From Eudromia elegans (taxonomy: Eukaryota; Chordata; Aves; Tinamiformes; Tinamidae), in contig PTEX01000120.1 of the NCBI GenBank assembly GCA_003342815.1, forward strand, positions 1,908,425-1,972,424: a stretch of 64,000 nt of DNA. Reading direction: 5' to 3'. This document shows positions 38,847 to 53,229 of this stretch, piece after piece (within the stretch, counting starts at the first letter, position 1; each line of letters starts with the position of its first letter). The translations under genes and the position numbers were made by a program. Below the pieces are notes generated by a model. That model was not told the origin of the DNA. It saw only the letters and a list, made by a program, of their open reading frames with translations, and ran no database searches.

Positions 38847-41800
38847 CTAAAAACAAAGAGAAACACAACTCCTGGTTAATTGTCTGAAAAATAAAACTGT
38901 GTTACCGTGGACTGATTCCTATTCTAAATAATATTTTATCATGACTAAGACAACAGATTTAATAGTGTATAGTTTATATTAACAGAGAAAAAGTTTCTTA
39001 TAAGTTATCTTAAGAAATCAATACAAAATTGTACTGACCATCATGGACATGGAAGCAGGCAAGGTACTTTAGCTTGAGAAAACTGTATCTGAATAAACAG
39101 TAATATAATAAACTGATAGTAAATTGTGTAAACTAGGCCTTAAAAATTGTCTAGATTATAGGCAAATGAAAACAAACAGACAACAACAACAAAAAGACAG
39201 TCAATTTACACTACTTAGGAAACTTAAGCAGGAAAAAAATATATCTTTTCTCCTTTAATGTACTATAGAGAATTTTCTTAAAATTTGTAGTAGATGACTG
39301 TTGCACAGCAATACAATGGCCATGGTTCACTTCAATAAGCGCATTTTAAGATTATTTAAACTATGTACTGTAGCCTCAGAGAAGATATTTCTTTTTTTAA
39401 CTCAAAAAGAAATTCCAAAGAGCATTGTTGTTTAATCAGACATCCATTAAGAAAGCTCTCTTGAGTTACAGTGTTGCAAGGAGGTTACTTTTTTAAATTA
39501 TTTTTAACTAAAAACATTGTATTTGATATTCAGATGTAAGGACAATTTTGTGCACTCACAGCATCACTGATATGATATTCAGCTCTACATATTCTTTACA
39601 TTTGACCTACACGTGGCAGCACATATGTTCTCTAAATAACTACGATAAGGTCTTCTAGGAGAATAACCCCATCAAGGGTCATCTCATATCAACAAAAATT
39701 GTACTATTCACCACTGAAATGTACTACATATTTTTATTTGTGCATGTAGTAACAGTTAGAATATTTCACTTAGATAACATGACTGAAAGACTGAAAGAAT
39801 TCTAAAACTTAGCATGTGGTTTCCTGAAAATTTATTGTAAAATAAATACAGAATATTATTTTTATTTATTTATTTGTTATTGATTTTTAATGTTGAAATA
39901 TCTTTAGATGAATTCTATACAGTGTATTAGGAATAGATGTTAAGCCATTTTTGCTCATGCCTATCATTCAATTTAGCTTGTTCTCTGGTTACTCTGTCCC
40001 TAACGGATACTCTTGTTTAATGGGAGACGTATTTTTTATTAAACGATCACTTGGAAAAAAATTCATATCTCTTCTTTTTTCTCCCAGGAAGTACTTATTC
40101 TTACATTTTCCTGTGCCTTTATTGAAACCATTGTCAAAATATATTATGATAGTATCAATAAGTACAATATTTTTGAAGGCATTCATGACAGGTACGAGAA
40201 CAAAGCAATAAAGTAATACTAGGCACAGTATAGTTAATAAAAAATAGAACAATATGCTGAAAGATTCTTAAAAATACTGCTTTAAGCAGTAAATATCTAT
40301 AATATGTGTATGTAACAAGTGATTAGTGAAGGCATCTAAAACCCAGTCCTTGGTTTTGTTGCTTGAATGTAATGAAATATATATTTTAAAATAGATTAAA
40401 TAATGCATGTTAATAAAATAGATTAAATATTGTATGCATGTATATATGTATATATGTATATATGTATGTGTATATATACTAACATGGAGAATTTTTTTCA
40501 GAATATTTAGGATTTAGTAAATGAATTCTTAACCATTTACTGAAAAAAAAAAAAACAAACCTTCAAAACATAATATACTTATCTTTCCAAAATAGGCATA
40601 TACCTACTTCTTTGACAAACCAATATGAGTGGACTTTTCCAATTAACTTATTCATAAATCAATAAATACCTTAATCTACTGTTGAGTATCACTATTTGAA
40701 AGTGTTAACTTAATATAACCAAAGCCAGTAATCTAAACAAAGCTTTAATTTGCTGGCTGCAGATTCAGCTAGTATCTGTTTACCTACCCAGTGATTTCAA
40801 ATATATATATTATATAAATATATATATATACTTGTCCCAAACTATAGAACTTTATGAGTAATATACAGGCACAACTTAGATGAGTACAAAATTTTTAAAA
40901 TGAACAAGTATGTTAACAAATATGTTATCAGTATGGCTTGTATTTCATTCCCTTGTGCAAAGCAAATCATTTTTAGAACTATTTGATATTATTTAACTTT
41001 CATCAGAATGCCTTCTGTCATCACCATTATGCTGTATTTACTCTGAAAGCTGTGAACAGTGCAGATTTTTTATTTAGTTTGCTTGATAGGACTAAAATCA
41101 TATGAAAGCATGAGCTTTTTACATGTGGTTTAATAGATGCAATAGCAATGATAAATTGTAATAAATAAAAGTGCAATAATATGCTTCTATAATATCATCT
41201 GATAGACTTTGAAATTTCAGAAGGAAGTGTGACATAATTTGCTCAGACAGTCTAAGTAATTTATTAATCTGAAAATTTGAATGTTATTCATTGTGTACTC
41301 TAGTGTAGAGACCTCAGGGCTTTAATTTTCATTTTTATATAAAACACTATAAAAAAAATCATAAATGTTAGCTTTAGTAACTGTCTTTGCTATTGAAAAG
41401 GAAATAAAGCAACACTGAATGAGAGTCAGATCAGCAACAAAATGCTGGTCAGATCTCATCTGACGTGCATAAGTCTGATGGTTACTTACTCAGCCCAGTC
41501 ACTACTAAATGGCTAACCTAAGGAAAGTACTCTGTTAAAGAGAGACCAGACAATGGCTGCAAAATAAGTAGACACCCCCTCAAGCCAGTTCCAGACAGTA
41601 TAAAATACACTAAAAAGTTGCCTACCTCTGTAGTATCTGAGCATTTTTTTGTTATTTATGGTAATTTTATCTTATACATTCCACAGGAATATCACATTCC
41701 ACTTGCATCAACTCTTTTTTTCAAATGTAGAGTACATAATAGAGTGATTCAAGTGTCTGTCTACTGACAGTTTGTTTACCCAGAGGTATCAGAGACACCT

Positions 41801-43406
41801 GTGCAGGACTGGTAGATGTGACATGAGACCTACAGGAGACTCATGCTGAGAGACCGGGAGGCCAGGGGGATATCCTAGGTACTCTAGAGGTGCCATACAT
41901 GCTATGTTAAGTATTTAAATGCAACCTTAATGTTCCACTGCTTTTGCATAAGAAATTCACAGTAGAACAAATTAGCAATATATTTTTTAATTTATGCAGG
42001 ATTATCTTTCATCCAGTCCTTAGCATCTTTCTCTGGGAATGGTTCGTTTAGTTTCCCCTCAAATACATAAAGAGATACTGTAATCAACTCGTACTGGTTC
42101 CTGTGGTAGGAAGTCATACGAAACACAAGCTAATGACTACTAAATTTTGAGAAGGAAATGTATATGACTCAGCCAAAAAAAAAAACCAAAAACCCAGATC
42201 TTGAGATCTTGAGCGGTACATAATTCTAGCCCTTAACTGCAATCTTTCAATTAAGATGCTGCAATTCGCTGGAGTGCTATCCTACATCTGACAGAGATAC
42301 AAGTTTGTAAATGTGCAGGAGGCAAATTCATGCGTAATAGCATAGACACCTGCTTTGTTGCTGCTGGTGTCTTCCTGGATTGTTCAATATCTTCTTCTCT
42401 TGGGAAATAGACACATTATGTGGCCACCTAAGAGATTCTGAAGTAGCAAACATGAAATATGAAATTAGCTAGTGGAATACCCCAAAACAATGGACTATTC
42501 TAGGAATATTGGAAAAGACTGCAAGATAGGCTTGTTCATTTAGCTATTCTAAGATTAGACATCGGGAAAAAAATGTCTATAGAAATTCTGAAACTCTCTC
42601 GTGAAATTACGGATGAAATGTCATACAATGAAATAATACCCATTCAGAGTGTATAGAGTGCTTACTTACACTTATGATGCAGAATGCTGCACAGTGATGC
42701 TTAATAAAGAACAGTTTCAATAGAAATTTGAATCTGGGAATGTTCTTATAATCACCACACTATGAGAATGAACAATAAATATAAGTGGTGGCCTACTAAG
42801 AACCAGAGAAACAGAAGAGCTTTTAAGTACCTAATTAGAAAAATACATGAATGTCTTTAAGCACATCCAAAACTGAGAAGAAAGAAACATCTATCACCAG
42901 CATCATTCTTTTTTGCGAAGGACTCATACAGCTGATTATATATTATAAATAAACCCATCTTCATCTTCTTGAGGAAAACTAAAGCTGTTATATAGTAGGA
43001 TATTGAAAAGGTGAGCACAAAGCCATAGAAAGCTTCTGTATAGGAATTTTTATAGTATAATAGATTATTTTCTTCTGTAATAATTATTAGCTAATTTGGA
43101 CAATTATTGTTACTATTATTGTAACTGGATTAATGATAATGATTGTCACTTTAATTAAATCAACAATCCTGGTTTATGTGTCACAGAAAATGATATGTGT
43201 GAAAGAATTTTACTACACTAAATAGCACCCTGCACCATCCTGCAAAGAAAGTGTAAACAGCTTCTTCCTTTACAGTACTGAAGAGATTGGGATTTATTAA
43301 GGTATTAGATAAAGTTGTAGAGAGTTTCCAACAAAGGATGCAAAAAAATTGACTGTTAAGTGCCTGCTAAGTGAGAGATAAAACCAATTAGTTAGATAAC
43401 AAAAAT
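38847..43406. other. AT-rich intronic stretch flanking the 38.7-kb exon
   Basis: In gene sense this ends in the acceptor tract TTTCTCTTTGTTTTTAG. It contains TATATG and ATATAT microsatellites near 40432-40479 and 40800-40832. No gene or named transposon is recognised. Confidence 0.6.
40432..40479. repeat. (TATATG)n imperfect microsatellite
   Basis: Alternating TATATG/TATG units. Confidence 0.88.
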
Positions 43407-43862
43407 TCACAGAATCACAGAATGGCTGAAGTTGGAAAGAACCTCTAGAGATCATCTAGTCCAACCCTCTGCTCCAGCAGGGACACACAGAGCACGGGAC
43501 ACAGGGTGACAGCCAGGTGGATTTGAAAGATCTCCAGAGAAGGAGACTCCACAGCTTCCCTGGGCAGCCTGTTCCAGGGCTCCATCGCTCTCATAGCAAG
43601 TTCTTCCTCATATGGCCATGGAACTTCCTATGTTTCAACTTATACTCATGACCGCTTGTCCTATCACAGGCCACCACCAGGAAGGGTTTGGTCCCATCCT
43701 CCCTACATTCACTCTTCTGGAATTTGTACATATTAATCAGATCTCCTCTCAGCCTTTTCTGGGCTAAACAGGCTAAGTTTCCTTAATTTTTCCTCATATG
43801 GTAGATGTTCCAGACTCTTATTATCTTCTTTACTCTACACTGGACCCTCTCTAGAAGCTCCA
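43407..43862 (-). mobile_element. CR1 LINE, 5'-truncated copy, minus orientation
   Basis: The segment opens with the antisense CR1 tail TCACAGAATCACAGAATGG, then GTTGGAAAGAACCTCTAGAG and ATCATCTAGTCCAACCC. It runs through the antisense 3' UTR and the end of the reverse transcriptase (TTCTTCCTCATATGGCCATG, GACCGCTTGTCCTATCACAG), fading near 43862. It is a dead fragment with moderate divergence. It lies head-to-head with the plus-orientation copy starting near 44531. Confidence 0.93.
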
Positions 43863-44530
43863 CAAAACAAAGACGGAAAAATTCTTGGTAAATTAAAAAA
43901 AAAAAAAAGTGTTTTTCTCATCACATCCTCTGTTAATTTACTTCAGAAATAAAGTAGAATTGCACAGAAACGGTAAATTAAAAGGAAAGGTTTATCTTTC
44001 TGTGCTAATAAAATGTTTGTGATTTTTTTCTCTTTTTATCATCTATATTCTACTTGAAAAGATAAGTTATCTTAGACTGATAATCTTGGAGGTTTGAAGG
44101 TTCTAACTAGAAATTCTGAAGTTTAATTCACCATTTATTTTCTACTTGTACTGTGGTCATTGGAATAAACTTGTAAACAAATATCAGGGGAATTATTAAT
44201 TACATGTTGGATTTTAAACTCACAAGCCCTTAAGGCAAGATGTACTCCTAACCATAAAATCAAATTAGAGAAATCTTTTCAGAACTCCACAGCCAAAATG
44301 ATGGGAAGTAGACTTGATCTGTCTTACAAAAGTATTCCTAGATGAATTGTTGACTTAAGATTTTAAACTGATAAATAAACTTTCAGAATTTCCATGTTGC
44401 CTTAGATTGGCAAATATTTCTTATCTTTGTAATCATTATTTTAAATTACTTTTTTTTTCAGATTAACAGAATTTTAGTTTTGCTACATTCTGTTACTGAT
44501 TTCTAAAGAAAATACACGTCATCAGAGTGC
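43863..44530. other. AT-rich spacer between two head-to-head CR1 copies
   Basis: I see no gene or named repeat. There is a short A-run near 43892-43907. Confidence 0.6.
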
Positions 44531-45383
44531 ACCTTCATCAAGCTCTTGGATGTAAACTGTGCAGAGTGACTGACAGTCCAGAGGGCTGGGCTGCCATTCA
44601 GAGGGACCTGGACAGGATGGAGAGCTGGGCAGAAAGGAACCTCATGAGGTTCAATAAAGACAAGTGCAGGGGAGGAATAACTTGAGGATGAATAACCCCA
44701 GGTACCAGTACAAATTAGGGGCTGGCCTGCTCCCCCTGGAGAGGAATTTGGGAGTCCTGATTGACAACAAGTTACCCATGAGTCAGCAATGTGGCCTCGT
44801 GGCCAAGGCGGCCAATGGCTGCATCAGGAGGAGTGTTGCCAGCAGGTCAAGGGAAGACATTCTACCCCTCCGCTCAACTCTAGTGAGGGCACACCTGGAG
44901 TATTGTGGCAGTTCTGGGCTCCTCAGTACAGGAGGGATGTGGAGCTTCTAGAGAGGATCCAGCAACAAGCAACTAAGATGATTAAGGGACTGGAGCATCT
45001 ACTGCATGAGCAAAGACTAAGCGAACTGGACCTGTTTAGCCTGGAGAAGAGGAGAGGAGATCTGATTAATATGTACAAATACCAGAGGTGTGAATGTAGG
45101 GAGGAGGAGGCCAAACTTCTCCTGGTGGTGGCCAGTGATAGGACAAGGGGTAACGGGCACAAGTTGAAACACAGGAAGTTCCCTCTCCATGTGAAGAAGA
45201 ACTTTGTTACTGTTAAGTTGTCAGAGATGGCTGAACGGCCTTAGAGAGATTGCGGAGTCTCCTTCTCTGGAGATCTTCAACCCCCTTCTGGATGCAACCC
45301 TGTGCCACATGCTCTACTTGAGCAGGGTGGTTGAACAAGATGATCTCTGGAGGTTCTTTACAACCATTCTGTGATTCTGTGAT
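44531..45383 (+). mobile_element. CR1 LINE, 5'-truncated copy with reverse transcriptase C-terminal remnants, plus orientation
   Basis: The copy starts in the fingers/palm-distal part of ORF2 (CAGAGGGACCTGGACAGGAT, GAGGTTCAATAAAGACAAGT) and runs to the tail CATTCTGTGATTCTGTGATC. Conceptual pieces such as [20 protein letters not shown], then further on [20 protein letters not shown] and FSLEKRRGDLINMYKYQ, are typical of the CR1 reverse transcriptase C-terminus. They fall in different frames (roughly 44664-44900 and 44925-45240), so the copy carries at least one frameshift and is inactive. It has no endonuclease domain. Confidence 0.95.
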
Positions 45384-47381
45384 CAGGAATAATATTCCAG
45401 TTTAGGTCCAGATAGTGTAAAAGAAGGTTCAGCAGAAGACCATTTAAATCAATGACAATGTCTCACTTAATCTTAAAAAGCTGTGATTAATTCACAGAAA
45501 TTTTAAAATAGGAAATATTCTGGACCAATCTGAAAAGATTAAAAAAAAAAAATGTCCCTAACTTGTATAGTGTACTGCAGAATGCAAAAAATAGCAAAGC
45601 TTCACAGGGCAGCATATTAAAACTTTGAATGTAGTATTAAAAAGAGAATGTAAAAGACCATCCATCTTCACTTTTAGCTTGTTCACCACAGAATTGTTTA
45701 TTCTTAAGTTAAAATAGAGAAGATGGATTCTGATAAAATATGTGCGTAATAAGGAAGATACCAAGCAAAAAATAAAAGGAGATAAAATGAATATATTTTC
45801 ATTCTTCACTGGTAATCTCCCCCATATATAAAGACAAACTTACTGAGGACAATAAGAATGATATTCATATTTATCTGCTTTTAGAAAATTTAAATATCTG
45901 ATACATTTGAAGCATAGGTAAAATATTATCGTTTCTGGCTTTATAATATTAACGTAACTCATTTTTCTTCCATTATGAAATTCTGCAAACTAAATTCTCC
46001 TCTCCGTGACACATGTGTAGCTACACAGTCTTCAGAGAATATTATCTCTAGAAGCCTTAGTACATAAACAGCTAAATTATATTGCCAAACCAGTGGGTTT
46101 CTCCAATTAAAATGAATACAGTCCTGCTACCTGTTGTGATATTTGCTTTTATGTCCAGCATTAAACATATTATTTACAAAGATACTAGAATTTAGTACTT
46201 ACTAGATAAATACTACTTAAACTTAGTAATGTAGTATTGGGGCTTGCTCTTGTCATCATACATATCAGCATACTTACTGATGACTTTTTATTAACTGGTG
46301 GAGTATGAGTGTGTATTACTTCCACTCATTGCATAAGTAGCAGATGATTAGATTTAACATCTGACTAGCCTGATGTTATATCCATTCAATTTTCAATTTA
46401 GAGAAATCGGTCTTTTGCCTGCCAAACTCTTGTTTAACATTTTCTCACCAGTCCTGATTGTAGATTTTTTTTTTTTTTTTTTAAATGTACATGCCCTCAG
46501 TAGAGGAGACTGCTTATTTGCATTTTCTAAGATAAAAGTATAATCTTCCCAGACGTAGTTTTCTACTGTGTTTTCTGTGATGAGATAAAACTTGACTCCG
46601 GTCAAGAGAAATACAAGAACTGTTTTAGTTTTATTTTTGTCTTTTGATACACATCAAGTATTTGGTTCTGAGAATCATAGCTGCCTGACTTTCATGGCCT
46701 TTTCTTGTTCTGATTACTGAGATATCATATAGAAGATATAATTACTTATTAAAGTATGAATTTTAAAAGTTCAAACAGTGTATCCAACTTGACATCCCAG
46801 AATCTGACGGCCAAATTATTTATCTCACCACTGACATGCTTCTGTTTGCCCTTTTCATGACAATGCAAAAGCTACCATCTGTTTCCCTTTAAATTTGTTT
46901 TATGGCCTTCTCTCTTATACATCTTATACATCAGAAAATCCATTTTCCATGACCTAATCTCTGTGGATCCTGTGGAGACATAGCTCTTTCTATCTTTGAT
47001 TTAAATAAAGTACTCTGTTGCTGAGAAAGAGAAAACAAAAGCAGGGAAATCAAAGTACAATACTAAGAAAATTCATAAATTGTTAAACACAAGAAACACA
47101 ATATCCAACAACTCAACTGACAAAATTATCTGATGGTGAAAGAAAAGAAGAAGTCCTAGGAGCACTATAAAGCACCTAGGATGAAGGAATTCATTGGATT
47201 TTTTGCCATAACACTAGTTAAAATAAACAAATTCCTGGGGAAAGGAGTTATACATTTGTTCACACATTTTGCTATTTCTTGTACAGACTGTCCTAGAGTA
47301 TTTCTAAATTTCTACATTACACCTTAAAGTTGCACTTTACAATTACACCTTAATTTCTATTCTTTAGGGTTTGTTTCCTGC

Positions 47382-47429
<48 letters not shown>
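47382..47429. repeat. (TTA)n trinucleotide microsatellite, about 16 copies
   Basis: Uninterrupted TTA/ATT repeats of about 48 bp. Confidence 0.97.
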
Positions 47430-47430
<1 letters not shown>

Positions 47431-49185
47431 TGGTTAAATGCAAGAAAAAAAAATGAAGTTTCAGACTAAAAAAAATACGAAAATGCCTAAGTATTTTTTT
47501 CATTCTTAACATCATAAAAAACTATTTACATTAACTTTCAAATTTAAATAACAGAACCTGCGAAAGTCCCATATTAATCTCAAAGTTCACAGTAATTATA
47601 TTTCCACGATGACATATTTCTACTTGCTCTGTTGACTGACAGAACAAAACTAGTTTCCCTTTAACTTTTTAATGATGTACACTCCCCTAATTTTTCTCCT
47701 ATCAATCTTGCACGTATCTACCTATGAATCCAAGTCTTTCTGACATATGAGCAGCAAACAGACCATGTCTGAGCAGAGAGTTCCAAGAACATCAAGGGCT
47801 AAAAAGTAAAGTAGTAGTTAGAAAGAAAGTCAGTCAGATATGCTGAAAGAAAAAAAAAAAAAAAATCTGATGAATTGGATAAAAGTTGTTTATGCTGGTA
47901 ATGTATTTTCTGTTTTTCATTTATTACTGTTTTGGAGAGAAAACATTTGCAGAGAAAATATTTTGTCCCTTTATGGGTATTTTCCTATGGGTACTTTCTC
48001 TTTTTTTCTATGATATTTTTATTTTATTAGAAAGTTAAACACTCTGAAACATCTAAAGTTCGTATAGTCCTTCTTAATTCTTCCTACTTCAAGCTTTCTC
48101 CTGTATTTTCATAATACTCAGATAAATCAAAGATCATTCTCTTTTTTGTTAGTGTTCCACTATTCATTATTAGAAAAGGACTATTTTCATTTAAATAAAA
48201 TCTATTCATCCTTTCATGATAAAAAAGAGACATTCTATGAAATTAAAGATTGGCAAATCAAAGCCAAAAAGATGAATTATTTCTTCAGACAATGCAGTTC
48301 AATTACCTAGTTGAACTAATGCTTATATTAATGCAAGACTTTAGAAAGATTCTAAAAGGGATTGAAATGTAACTAATAAGTAAATGTGGAGTTTTAGCAG
48401 CAGATCACTGAAAGAATTGCCAAGTTTTATGGGGGTTATAAAAATCTCATGATTCAAAAAAAAAAAAATCAATTCATATTTAGTGAGTTAAACTGAAGTT
48501 TAGTAAAATCTTCCTGGCCACCACATATTTCATTATCTTCTCATGCAAGAAATTTTCTGTTTTGTCCAATGATAAAGCAAAGTTCATTGAAATGAAAGCA
48601 AAATAAATGAAACCAAAGATCAGACAGTGTATATGGCCTTTAAACAGATAAAAGCAAGAAAACATATTTCCATTTTTACATCCTAAATGTACTTTGAAGT
48701 TTCTCTGTTCTGCCTTCTTTTTTTTTTTTTCTGCTTTTACTTCTGTGTAAACTTTTACTGTTCTTATGTACACCTCGTTTCAGAACACAGTTTTTGAAAT
48801 CTCAAAAGCTATTTTTGGAAAGGAAAAACACTTGGTAGCAGACATAATAGTCTGAATATGATTGATCATTAAGCTTTAAGGTGTGCATGTGTGTGTGCAT
48901 ATTTACATAAGAACTTTTTAAGATTGTTGCATGGTAATTGTAAGCACTACTACTACGACTATCTGCTGCATAAATTAAAAATTAATGTCGGTTAAATTCA
49001 ACCAACACTAGGTCTTCAAATTTCCCTCTTAAGGAAATAAGTTAGTTTCCCATTGGATGAGGAGGAAAGTAAGGAATGTAAAGATGTCTTGAAAATAATT
49101 CTAATGCTAATTTGAATAGGAGCACATGTTATATGCCAATTCAGTCAGTTTAAAACAAATACATTTGTCATAACAAACTATATAG

Positions 49186-49209
49186 AAAAAAAAAAAAAAA
49201 AAAAAAAAA
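49186..49209. repeat. Poly-A run of 24
   Basis: A pure A homopolymer with no recognisable retroposed sequence in front of it. Confidence 0.95.
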
Positions 49210-52200
49210 GTAGAAGCGGCTGATTCTGATCAATTTTTTCCCTCATTAAAAAGTTTGTAAAATATCTTACTTTTTATTAAACAGTTTGTTAACAAAACAA
49301 GATATGATTTATGAACTAATTTATTTTTGCCAAATGATATTTTTTCCCTGTCAAAATGCAAAATTGTTCATGCCATCACATTTTAAAATAATGATCATAG
49401 GTCAAGGCTGAACATTTTTAATTGAGGAGCTGCTTTGAACTAGACAGTAAATTACTTATCAGGTTCTGACATGATCCTTATGTTCTTTACAAAGTGTGCT
49501 TCTAAATACTACTAGTATCCATTGTCAATATGAATATTTTTTTATACCTCTCTACCTTTTTATGAGCAAAAATTAAGTAGAACTTTAAAATAATTATCTT
49601 TTCTATAAAAAGGTATTTTAAAAAAATGCTAAAATATCAAGAAAAACTTCAAAATTTAAGAAGAATCAGGTATCTCACTGCCATACAAAATATCCTTCAA
49701 AAATCTGTAGAGAGAGAATTTGGTCATTTCTTAAATAGAAAAATTGAATCAAAAATAAAGCATATCAAAACCATTGCTGTTAGAGGACTGAAAAAAAAAA
49801 ATCTAGACCCTAAAGTTGATAAGAAGTAGTAACTACTGTAGTAACTAAAGTATTAAGACAATATAGCTTATTTTTCTAATCTTTGTTCAGATGAGTATGG
49901 GCTAAGAGTAGAATTACACCATACATGTAAGCTTATCTTAGTGCTTCCTAGAGGTCAGAAGTTTTATCATTTTCCTACACAATCCTGCCATTGGTTCTGG
50001 TGCTTAGCTTGCTCCTCTGTGAAAGGGTTCACTCTGATGAATTTCAGCGCGTTAGAGTGAAAGAAAGAGAAAGGCATCATGCTTGACATCATGCTGCCAA
50101 GTTCAGCCGACGAGAGTAGCTGAATGTGCCTCTTTTAGTGACAAGGAGCTTTCAGACCAGCTCAACCATCTTTTGCAACTTTGCCTTAATGTGTGAAAAT
50201 AGCACAATATGGAAAGGAGAGATGGCATATTTTGCTTATCACCACTTTAGGTGCCAGGAACTTCCAGAGCAGCTTCCACTTATATTAAATATTCTGTAGA
50301 GTTTTGGAATTTATCCATGAGCAAAATGCTTATGACATTATCGTCACACATGTTATTTCTGTTCTGCCACAGAGATATAGTCAAAATAGCAGGGCATATG
50401 AATGAGGAAAAGCTATCTTCATGTTTTTCCAGATCTGTGGAGTTTATTTGGAGATGACGTAGTCTTAGAATATAGAGTCATAGAGTCATTACTGAGCAAC
50501 ACATAGAAGAAATCCTATGTATTCGTCAAATAACAGTGGCCTTCAACATTAAAACTCATGAAGGAAAAAAAAAAAAAAAGGGTTCTATTTCACGCCTTTT
50601 TCTTCCAAAAAATCTCACACTATAGGTCAGAGTCTAGTTACTCTTCTCACAGACCACTGCTTTTTCTAGAAGTACACAAAAAGAGTGAGAAGTCCAAAGG
50701 ATGCCAGAGGGAGGCCTCACTCCTCAAACGCTGGATATACTTGTCTTTTATAGAGCAGTCTGGAGCATTTGGTACTTCAAGAAGAGACTGCAATGGAGAA
50801 AGAATATGCATAAAGATTTTATTTTAAACCACCACAGTGAGAAAATAAGCTCTCCATTTTTCATAATCATTCTGAAAGGCTCTTGAGGTGGAGGCAGAAG
50901 AGCAATTTATCTTTGTAGTTGTATTAGATGGAAAATGATTCAGACCAGAGAAAATATGGAAAACAGAGGGCCACAAAGACAAAGAAATCAAATATAAGCG
51001 GAAGATAAGGAAGCCAAGAAAGAATGGAGAAGATTTTCCATAGGCAGAATTAAAATTCTGAGACACAGACTTGGTAAAAAGCTGTGAAGTTTAAGACATT
51101 ACTTATTCCATCTTACAATAGATAAGAACCTATAATAATTTTTAGAAAAATAGAAGAATAAAGGGCCACAATTTAATGTATATATTAAATATGAATACAG
51201 GATATAAATATTTCATTTTCAGTCTCAATTCAGATAAGAAATTCATTCTATATTGTTCATTATATCTAAAATGTCACAGGAAATTTCACACGTTTGTTCT
51301 TGACAGAAGTTTCTAGCAGAAAGGTGTAGAGCACTTTTCAGAAAATACATATTTGAGTTTAAAATTTCCTTTCAAATAGGAAATGAGGAGATTCTCTCTT
51401 CCATGGGAGAAACGCATAAAATATTGTTCTTTACTTGGAAAATCTAGATTTTTTTTTAAAAAATCACTTGTCCCTTGAAAACCAATGTATTTGAAGCCTC
51501 TGGTTCTTCCATTCCCATAAAACAAAAGGAAGAAATCCTCAAGGGAAAAAACAACAAAGATAACTATATGTATATATACACCTTCAAGTTCAGCTAAATG
51601 TATCAAATTTTTTAAAAAATCAATAATTAATTAATAATTAAGTATAACTTTTCAAATCAATTGAGGAAACTTCTGTACTGTGACACAAACAGAAAGATAT
51701 AGCAACAGTGAGCAGAATGTTTGGATACAAATAGGACAGTAAAACTTTTAGCCTCAAGATAAAATAACAGAAATTCTGACCTGAAATTTTGAAAATCTTC
51801 TCGTAACTGTTTTAAAGTAGGAATGATCTTTCAAAAGTTAACAAATATGTGAAATGAATTATGAAATAAGTCTTTCATTTTATCACTCAGTATATTATTT
51901 TTTTAGTTGGGGAAAGGACGGAGAAGTAGATTTAAATTAAGGAAAAAAACCCACAAAAATCAAACAGATATGAGTCCACTTAGCTAGCATATTTAGCAAT
52001 TGTCAAAGAATAGATTAGACTCTGTTGTATCACTTCCATTACATGACTTGTTCTGAGTTACTTATTCTGAGTAATTTCCAGAAAACACTATCAGAGAGTG
52101 GAGTAAATGAGTCTTTTAAGGGAAATAATCATGTTCTGTGAAAAAATAATCACACCCACAGTGTGATACCCACAGAAGTAGTTACTTTTGGCAACCAGTT

Positions 52201-53229
52201 AGTCCAATACAGTGAAATAAACAGACATATATGTGAAGTTTCAAAGATCTGCATCATTTCTCTTTGGGGGGATAAGTGACTGTTCTGTAAAAATGTTAAA
52301 TCTAACTATTTCCAATCAATAAGATACTTAATGCAATTCATGAAACCAAAGCAAACACTATTTTTTTTTTAAATAGATTAAATATAATTGATCATAAATT
52401 AATTCTAAATTGATCATCTAACTCTGTTTCTGAAAAGGTATCTTCATGGCTGAATGTCAGACACAAAAAAAGCTGCCATGTATAAATCAATGCTAAGAAC
52501 TACTGTTATAAAAATCTGGTTCAGATTAACATCATAATGAAATATGGTATTACAGCATGTTGATCAATAACCTAATATAGCTCTAATTAAGACTAAACCA
52601 AAGTCCAATAATACTCTGAGAAAGCCATTTTATTTTCCTAGAGAATCATAAAAAAAAAAATTGTGATAGGATTAAGTCCATTTCACATAAAACACAAGAA
52701 TGGAGACTAACTTTTCAAATACTCCACATAAAACTGAGCAATCATATAACACTAAGGTTCAATATATAAAAAAATGGAAAGCCTATCAGAATCTGCTAAA
52801 GTGCTTATTTTCGGTTATAAAAATATTATTTTAGAACTGCACAATGATACAAGCAGTAGTCTGTATTTTTTCTTCAGGAAGTAAAAATATAGTTCAGTGT
52901 TTTTCCTGAGTTTAGCTAAGATTTTAAAGAATGGTCTCCAGAAGGAAAATAAGAATAATCAAATTAGAGTGGATCAACAGGAACAGGAAAGTATAGGAAA
53001 GAGTAGGAACAGTTTGAGACTGAAAAATAATATTGTGAAGAAATTTGCATTTTTTCACATTTTATAATATATTTTCACTTCCTATAATAGTTTAAAATCA
53101 ATAAGAGAAGTGAAACTAATGTATAGAAACGGTAATAGCCATGGTTCATTTTCACATGGCCTACTACTTTGGTTAGCATGTCATTGAGGGTTTTTCATCC
53201 AAAATTGGCTTATAGAACTGAATTATCAA

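Larger units (their letters stand above)
45384..53229. other. AT-rich intronic stretch with microsatellites
   Basis: No gene or named transposon is recognised. It holds a long TTA array (47382-47429), a 24-bp A-run (49186-49209) and other A/T runs near 46467-46482, 47850-47865 and 48457-48468. Confidence 0.6.

Noticed and set aside
44664-45244. Overlapping frames that look like a novel two-part gene
   Set aside because: These are frame-shifted remnants of the CR1 reverse transcriptase C-terminus and are annotated as part of the CR1 copy.
47382-47429. Repeat arrays considered as CRISPR-like
   Set aside because: All arrays in the window are simple tandem repeats with no spacers, in vertebrate intronic DNA.
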